Source of the DNA: Struthio camelus
Lineage: Eukaryota; Chordata; Aves; Struthioniformes; Struthionidae
Direction: 5' to 3'
NCBI RefSeq assembly: GCF_040807025.1
Contig: NC_090944.1
Location: 110,236,238-110,300,237, forward strand
Length of the DNA stretch: 64,000 nucleotides
The translations under genes and the position numbers were made by a program. Under the pieces are notes generated by a model. The model was not told where the DNA came from, did no database searches, and saw only the letters and a program-made list of their open reading frames with translations. Below are positions 14,052 to 64,000 of the stretch, one piece after another. Positions within the stretch are counted from its first letter, which is position 1; each line of letters opens with the position of its first letter.

Positions 14052-14065
14052 CACGTGACTTCCGG
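14052..14065 (-). promoter_or_regulatory. E-box (CACGTG) fused to an ETS/GABPA site
   Basis: The + strand reads CACGTGACTTCCGG. The minus strand is therefore CCGGAAGTCACGTG, an exact ETS-family core (CCGGAAGT) abutting a palindromic E-box of the USF/MYC type. GABPA (NRF2) and USF sites are common in promoters of nuclear genes for mitochondrial proteins. The pair lies about 550 bp upstream of the LRPPRC start codon, so it may serve a leftward transcript as much as LRPPRC. Confidence 0.6.
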
Positions 14066-14073
14066 CTCCTGGC

Positions 14074-14084
14074 GGGGGCGGGCC
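14074..14084 (+). promoter_or_regulatory. GC box (SP1/KLF type)
   Basis: GGGGGCGGGCC matches the SP1/KLF GC-box core. It sits 9 bp downstream of the ETS site within the CpG island, where such boxes are frequent by base composition alone, so the functional weight is modest. Confidence 0.5.
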
Positions 14085-14093
14085 GACGCTTAC

Positions 14094-14400
14094 CTAGCTG
14101 GGAGACCCTCTCGGGGCCAACCGTTATCTAGCGCGGAATTGCCTGAGGGACGCTTAGAATAAGGCCCGACTCCCGAGAGAGGCACGACATTGTCCTCGCC
14201 TTCCCCGGCTCAGAAGCGCAGCGAGACGCAGACTTTGCCTCCGAGACCTGGCTTTACCCCTTTATGGGCTAAAGGGACATGGCCGACAGGCTTTAGATGG
14301 AGCAACTCCGGGTTGGTTTTTGATCGACCCACTCCCAGGGTGACGAGCGGCAGCGCCGACCTTGCTTGGAATGTTCCATCAGTGGCATAGGGGGGATTGC
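14094..14400 (-). other. Possible first exon of a leftward (divergent) transcript
   Basis: On the minus strand CAGCTAG is followed by GTAAGC, a strong splice donor, with the last exonic base at 14094 and the intron starting at 14093. It lies in the CpG island about 510 bp from the LRPPRC start codon. The right boundary given is only a guess at where transcription might begin. No convincing open frame accompanies it, so a promoter-divergent lncRNA or the 5' untranslated exon of the next gene are the likely explanations. Confidence 0.3.
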
Positions 14401-14534
14401 AAAGCTCCCCAGTGCCGTCAGCGGGCCAGGTTCTAGTCGGGCCCAGAGGCCCTCCCCTGAGGGAATGGTTTTCCCCAGCACGTCGGCCGGCAGAGGCGGA
14501 GCGCCACCCGCCACCACCCTCCCCCGGGCCCGGG

Positions 14535-14546
14535 TGCGCACGCGCA
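14535..14546 (+). promoter_or_regulatory. NRF1 binding site
   Basis: TGCGCACGCGCA is an exact match to the NRF1 consensus YGCGCAYGCGCR. It lies 59 bases before the LRPPRC start codon, near the expected transcription start. NRF1 is the main activator of nuclear genes for mitochondrial expression and respiration, so the site fits the gene's role. Confidence 0.75.
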
Positions 14547-14565
14547 GTAGCGGCGGCGGCCGGCT

Positions 14566-14571
14566 CACGTG
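14566..14571 (+). promoter_or_regulatory. Proximal E-box CACGTG
   Basis: A palindromic CACGTG 33 bases before the LRPPRC start codon and 19 bases after the NRF1 site. USF or MYC/MAX family binding is plausible. It may lie within the 5' untranslated region, depending on the true start site. Confidence 0.5.
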
Positions 14572-14604
14572 CTCCTCCGAGTGCGGCGCGCGCGCGCGGA
14601 GGTC

Positions 14605-57820
<43,216 letters not shown>

Positions 57821-60800
57821 GTAAGCTATGTTTGGGCTTAAGATGAAATGAGTTATATTTATTTACATTATATGAGCGGTATATGACGTACGGAGCGGCA
57901 CATTCACGTTTGAAAGTGCTCACGTACATAAGCATGCACATGCACCCACATGTTTTAAGTTTAAGTGAGCTAGAAATGCTGTGATGAATGAGTATGTTTT
58001 CGTAAGTTAGGCAGAATTTTCATCAGTTATATACGCCACATCATGGTATCTGTGGGAGCTACAGCTGTGTTTTATGGACGTGTCAGAGATAATGTGGTTA
58101 TATACTGAAATACGCTTACAAATTAGTTGTTTCTAAAGCTGAACTTTTAAATTCTGTTTGACGAGATAGCTAATCAGAGTATAGTGTGTGTATAGTCTCA
58201 GCTCTTGTGGTTAAGAAGTATGTGTTTTTCAGTCAAAACAGCATGATTTTGCTGTACAGTGCAGTAGATCTTAGATGAATTGGAGGGCGCTTTTTGGACA
58301 CTGAAGTATTCTTAATTCACATAATTATTCAAATAATCTGATGTTAGTACCAGAAGACCACTGTATTGCTGAATTTAAAGTTCAAGGAAAGAACTGTCTT
58401 GTTTGGCTATTGTGGTGGTTTTTACATTCATACCTTTGGTACAGGGAAAGGAGGTCCATATACTCATTCTGGCAAGGGGTATCCATAATTCCTTGTGGCA
58501 TGTTCCTTTAAGTAACTTTTTCATTGAGATGCAGGATATTTGAATTAGTGAAGGAATGAACTGTCTTATTGAAACTGAGGCAAGAAACCCTTTTCACTTT
58601 CTCTACCAAATGCACTATCTATTTTTTCTTAGCGTGTCATTTCTGTAGCTGTTAGATTTTAATCTCTTATAGCTTAGTGTAACTGATCAATCTCTTCCAG
58701 TTTGGTTCATGTATTTCAGGCGTGGTTCTTTGACTTAATTTTAAATATAATACCTATGAAATTAGTGAACTTTTCATGGTATCGTATATGCAAGGCAGCC
58801 TCAAAGATGCATGTTGATGTTTCTCTGTTAACAACACACAGAGATCTAGATTTTTAATTCTTCTCAATGTTCGGGGCATGCAAGGTCTTACATTTTTTTT
58901 TTATTCAAAATATTTGTCACAGTGCCACAAACTCCTGTTGGCTGCATGTGCGTTTTCTTTTACAAACAGTATTTCAATGAATTGATCCATGGTTATGAAT
59001 GTATAGTGTACACCTTTTCAGTCAGCAGCACTGCCTTGGCTAGATCACAACATGAGGCAGATGATTATGAAAGTAGTTTAAATTCAGTCATATGTAACCA
59101 ATGTGCCAGAAAAATGTATGATATTATGCTTTGTAACATGTAGTAAGAGCGGTTGCATTTTATATAATTAGTTTATGCACGTTGACATGCAGAGTTGTAC
59201 ATGGTACTACTGAATTTATCTCGCTTGAGAACTAGTATATGATGATATAAAGAAAGGCGTGATCACGTGTAGATGCAAAGGGGAACAGTAAAGAGTGCTG
59301 ATTCCATGTTATTTTAGGTTTTTAAAACTGGTAAAACTTGAGGGGGGAAAAAAACTTTTGATGAGACAAGACTGTTAGGAGGAATTAATTTCGCACTATG
59401 CAAGTGTTTGGCTGCAAGTCGTTGGTAGTCACCTGTATAATTCTTAGTGAATATCATATATATAAATACAATATGAAGTAAGTTCATTTCATGTGGGTTT
59501 TTTTTCCCCTTCTTACGAGTAGAGAGATCTTGCTTCGTCTCTAACATTAGGCTGAACAGAAAGGAAAGCTTTTTCTGGGAAAGGAAAGCATAGTTTGCTT
59601 GGGGGAAATAACTGAATTTCACTGATTTTTCTGTTGGAGAACATAGAAGTTTTTGAAAGTTGACCGACTGAAATAAGTGTTAGTCATTTCCAGCAGCAGC
59701 GCTCTGCTATTTGCCGTTCTACAGCTCAAGAATCGCATGAAAATGTCACTTAGCTGCAGGTCTTCAGCTTGCATCTGAAATTGGCTCTGGGATTTTTTTC
59801 CTGTTCCATAGAAGTGGTTATGCTAGTGTTTTGCTTTCTTTATTTATTTCAAATTTAACTTTTAAATTGCTTATAAGAGAATCTCTGATTTTCTTCAAGA
59901 GGCATAGGTCTAAAATGTTTACAGGTACTGCTTTGGCTGTACTCAGGAAGAGTCGGAAATTCTCGTGACATCCTAGTGCATGTTAAAAGTGACAATTTGC
60001 AATAAAACATGGAAAAGTAGTAAGTTGACGAAAGATTACCAAGTTTAGTATTCTGCTAGAATGGACACTTTGCCTTTGACATTTTGAGAAATATTTAACT
60101 TAAATAACTAGAGAAAGAAATCATTCTCACTTATTTTTTTCCTTAAATTTACATGGAAAAATAAAATCAACTGCCCTCAGTTGTATGATTTTTTATTCAT
60201 GAGTCTGAACCAATTTCTCAAGAAATGGTGAAATTGCAGAAAAAGATGATGAGGCAGTCCACATGTGAAGTCTTGGTCTGTCATCCAAGATGATAAACCT
60301 GCCTTGGATAGTGTGACAAAAAAAATTGGAGACTTAACTTTGAGCAAGCTTTTTAAAATCTACAAGAATATGAAGAGCTTACACTTTGTCTTATTTTTGA
60401 ACTGGTTCTCCCAAGTGTTGATAATGGGAAAAGGCAGTGTTACCTATGCCAAATGAATATTCTTTTGGTTTTAAGGGTAGTGGGTTTTGTCTTTACCTTC
60501 TGTTTCAACTCTCAGGGGAAACCTGTTCAAATACAAGCAGATTTACAAACCTGAAGAGTTTGGTGAAGCTAATCTGCTCCTGTGCTATACAGTACTTTGG
60601 TAATCTTTATTTACAGGAGAAGAAAATTAAACAGATGCAATACCTGCTGATTATTTTTTTTTCCTTCCAAGACAGCTGCACAAGCCAACTTATACGCAAC
60701 CAAAAATATGAATACACATTTTAAAAACTTGATGCAGTTCCTGTCTTTTCATGGACATAAGCTTGTTTGTGCTCTCCTTGTACCGTATAACCTCTGAGAT

Positions 60801-63800
60801 TAAAGAAACAAGCAACTCGATGTTTGAAATTTATACGTACACTATAGTGAACAGAAGTGCTCTTAGCAGATGGAAGAAAGCTTGCATGAAAACTAAATAT
60901 GAAAACGTTACAGCCCGTATGAATAAAATATTCTGTAGCTGAAGTCAGTAAACACAAGTAGTGAATATTTTAAAAGGTCGGAAGGATATAACTAGATTGT
61001 ATTTCTTTAAAAAATGATGAATGCATTTTAATACTCTGTCCATTAAAGCACTGATTTGTGATTAATTTTATATAAACCTACGTTTATTAAGTTTCTCATG
61101 TAGTGCATGTGTGGCTATAGTGTGAATCTGGTGCCTTGACAATTTCTTTGTCTTGATTGCACAGAGTTAAATATATGTGTGATTTTGTTTGAAATGATTC
61201 TGTAATGCACAAAAGTTGATTGGCTTTTAAATTTACTTTTAAGAATAGTCCCCTTTTAAAATTAGTTGTTAACTTTAGGAAAAAATTGTCTATACTGGAG
61301 ACAGTTTTTTCTCACTTTTAGCAGCTTTATTTCAAATATTTGCATTAAAACTCTTTAAATGCTGCAATGAAATTAAGGATGTTTGGCTCTCTTACTCCAT
61401 TATTGCAATTAGGAATTTAGCATCATCAGTGCCAAAGGACAAAAGTGTCTCATTTGCCCTATGGGGACAGGACAGTGATAAGATGATTTTTCGTCAAGGA
61501 TCATTGGGTCGTAATTAAGTTACATTCATGGCTATTGCTTTTTGAAGGATGATTGGTAAATGACAGGCTTCATGTGCTTAGTACGGACAGTGTTCACTAG
61601 GGTTTTTTCTCCCTCTGACAGAAAATCCTGTTGAGTCTGATAATGTAAATGTGGCATTTTATTCTGAACAAAAGAGCAGGGAAATGAGCTATCTTGTCTA
61701 ATCATTCAGTTGTTTAACACCGACTTCCAGTTTAGACTCAATTGGCTGGAAAGCACTTGACATGTGAAGTTAGTGCTGTTCGGAACGCATGTTTGAGTAA
61801 ATTTTAAAGTAAGTGACAGCTAAATTGTACCTAGGGAAATTACAAAGCCTTCAACACAGTTAATTTTTTGGGGAGGATTAGTTGTAATTGCAACACCAGT
61901 CTCCTTGAAGATTCCTTAGTATAGCAAATGAACAGAAAAAACATTTAGCTCTTTCAAGAGCCCGTTCTCTTTTAACAGAATAATTTTTGTAAAGCTGATT
62001 GTACCTTGCTGAATTGATTTCCCTCCACACTAACATCTGCTTCAGATTTGTAGAGAGGGATTTGTTTTACCAGTCTACCCACCACCCCCACCCCAGAGAG
62101 TCCCTTTTTTCTTTCTACCTCTCTAGTGATTTCAGGTTTGAGAGCTTTTCAATCAGTAAACCCCTTAGGTAAATTGCCACTTCACTAAAGCTTTATGCAT
62201 AATGTTGCAGCACTTCATTCCAATTAAAATCAATATTTGGAGTCTTATTTTTATCAGGCAGACTCTCTGGTTGGGAAAGTTGTTTATTACTATTAAAAGG
62301 GTTAGATTTAGTGCTGCATTCCTGAAGCAAGAGGGGAGTGGCTTGTCGAAATTGAAGGACGATGTTACATCCATGGATGTTGTATCCAGTCTTGCTATTG
62401 AGCATGTTCTGCAAACACTGAGACATCCGAATAATTTTGTCTATTCAGATAGCTTTACTGCGTGTGAGTAAAATTGCCCATGCAAATAGTCTGCACGATT
62501 GTGCCTGTAGTATCTAGGACTTCAAAGGCATCCTAAATAGAAACTAAGTGTATCCAAAAAACTTTTGTAATCTTATCTGTAGATTCGGCTTAGTTGAAAA
62601 ATGAAGACAAATTAGGACTCTTTGCTGTTTGTGTAAGGGTCGAGCATAATACAGTAATGACTGAAGCTCCTCCTGTCATTAGAAAATAATAGCATATCTT
62701 CCCCCCCCCAATTAAAACATACTCATTTAAAATATATAAAATCTTTAAGCATAACAGGTACTAACCCTGAACAGATTATATTTGTGAGTAATTGAAAGAA
62801 GACTGTGGTAGTATCTAGCCCACTCAAAGTGTAGCATGATTCATGTGTCTTCATATTTTAAATACCATTTTGTACAGACTGCCTTTGGAAGCCAGGTTTT
62901 CCCAGCATGGCTATGAGTATATGGTTAGGGCTTTATTTCTTTTGTGACTTGATCTGTATTAGTTAAACAGTAATTCTGGACCAGGCATTTAACCCAGTTA
63001 GTGATATTTTTGGGAGAGAAGAAGGCATTTGCCGTGCATAAGTTTCCATAGAAAGTTTGCCAAACATGTTGAAATGTTTGACTGTTTATTAGCTTAGTAT
63101 CTTCATGTCTCAATAGCATTTTGTTAAACTATGGAAATTCTTTTTGTGCATTTTTTTTTTTTTTTAGTTTGTGACTGATAACATGAAACAAATTAAAATT
63201 TTATCTGTACTTGAAATTTGAAGCCTACGGTGAATTCCTAATTGTCATTGGACTTTTCTAACCGTATTGTGAAAGCTTTTATAGGAATAGTTGTTAGTAC
63301 CGTACTCGCATGCGTTGGAATTAATTGCAGTTTGTGACAGTTAAAAAATATTGCAGTTTGAGTAAATCATATTAAACATAAACTTGATTCTTTTTATCCT
63401 TTCAGTGGTAGTAAACAGTTTCTTTTTAAAGACTGAACTTCCACACCTTTTATGGGTTTATAGGTATTTGTTGCCGTTTTTATAATTTATCTGTTTTATA
63501 AATGCTGTTCTCTAATAAACTGTTGGGTGGATGGTTGGTTGCCTGAATACAGCTGAACAAATGTATCAGATTTCTGTAGATTCCCAAAAAAGTCTTGTAA
63601 ATTGGTGCGTAATACACTGACCTCCTTAAATGCAGACCTATTTGTGCACCTTTGAGCAGTAAGTACCAGTAACAAGAACAATATTTCTGTTTTTGTTATA
63701 TCAGTCCTTTACTGACTTTTTTCCCTGTGCATACAGTATAAATGCCTTCAGAAGTATACATTTAGTCTAGAAAACTCTTAATGTTTCCGTTTGACTGACA

Positions 63801-64000
63801 TTCCAATTACTCATTCATTTATTGATAGCTTTGACCTAAAAACAGTCACTTTAATCCTCTAGGAATACAACTGAGACAATGCTATGGCAGTTTGAGCATC
63901 AATCTGAAAAGCTAAATTTATCAGTGAAAACTTTAATTTGAATGTATAAATGTTGTTGTGCCTTCTTAGAAGCTGAGCAGTTTTCTGTAAAACTGTTTTT
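57821..64000 (+). other. LRPPRC: LRPPRC intron 23 (at least 6.2 kb, runs off the window)
   Basis: AT-rich sequence with several T runs (near 58891, 59489 and 63151) and a C run near 62701. No segment matches the expected continuation of LRPPRC with a proper acceptor. The open frames at 60265-60456 and 62202-62471 have no recognisable domain. A segment around 61840-62480 is less repetitive and contains TATGCATA and CAATTA motifs, possibly a conserved noncoding element, but this cannot be shown from one sequence. Confidence 0.75.

Noticed and set aside
60326..60380. GDLTLSKLF-like peptide as candidate LRPPRC exon 24
   Set aside because: Only the first residues resemble the expected GDL start; there is no acceptor AG with pyrimidine tract immediately before it, and the following residues do not match.
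61619..61700. CTCTGACAG-preceded open frame as candidate exon
   Set aside because: Acceptor looks fair, but the peptide (ENPVESDNVNVAFYSEQ) does not match LRPPRC and the phase is not supported.

Overview
The window is vertebrate nuclear DNA. It is AT-rich and intron-rich, with one CpG island and none of the SINE families that crowd mammalian introns. The only interspersed repeat I recognise is an old L2/CR1-type LINE remnant. A sauropsid fits best, most likely a bird (turtle or crocodilian possible); this is inference from repeat content and protein divergence, not proof.

The one protein-coding gene I can support is LRPPRC (leucine-rich PPR-motif protein, the mitochondrial mRNA-stabilising partner of SLIRP), on the + strand. 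Its start codon is at 14605 inside a CpG island. I could chain 23 exons (14605-57820) through canonical GT...AG introns with a continuous frame of 2498 coding bases, i.e. 832 complete codons plus two bases. This aligns almost without gaps to about the first 60% of human LRPPRC. Intron 23 begins at 57821 and runs past the right edge, so the 3' part of the gene is outside the window.

Layout. 1-13640: intergenic or leftward-transcribed DNA with no convincing protein-coding exon; it holds poly(A)/poly(T) tracts, a diverged pair of about 75-bp repeat segments (10459-10535, 11046-11125) and a LINE remnant at about 11460-12660. 13700-15020: CpG island with a perfect NRF1 site, two E-boxes, an ETS site and a GC box; it looks bidirectional, because a good minus-strand splice donor lies at 14094 and hand-sampled strand composition changes from C>G on the left to G>C on the right. 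14605-57820: LRPPRC exons 1-23. 57821-64000: start of intron 23, with no recognisable exon.

Introns not listed separately (3, 5-8, 12, 16, 18-22; about 360-1620 nt) hold T-rich unique sequence and a few homopolymer runs. Introns 4 (86 nt), 9 (136 nt), 10 (79 nt) and 17 (214 nt) are short.

I found no sign of an undescribed multi-gene system. The points worth a second look are small-scale: the bidirectional promoter and possible leftward RNA, a NAGNAG acceptor at exon 2, a 28-nt microexon, weak splice donors, perfect palindromes in intron 1, recent short tandem duplications in intron 13, and patches of anomalous strand composition.
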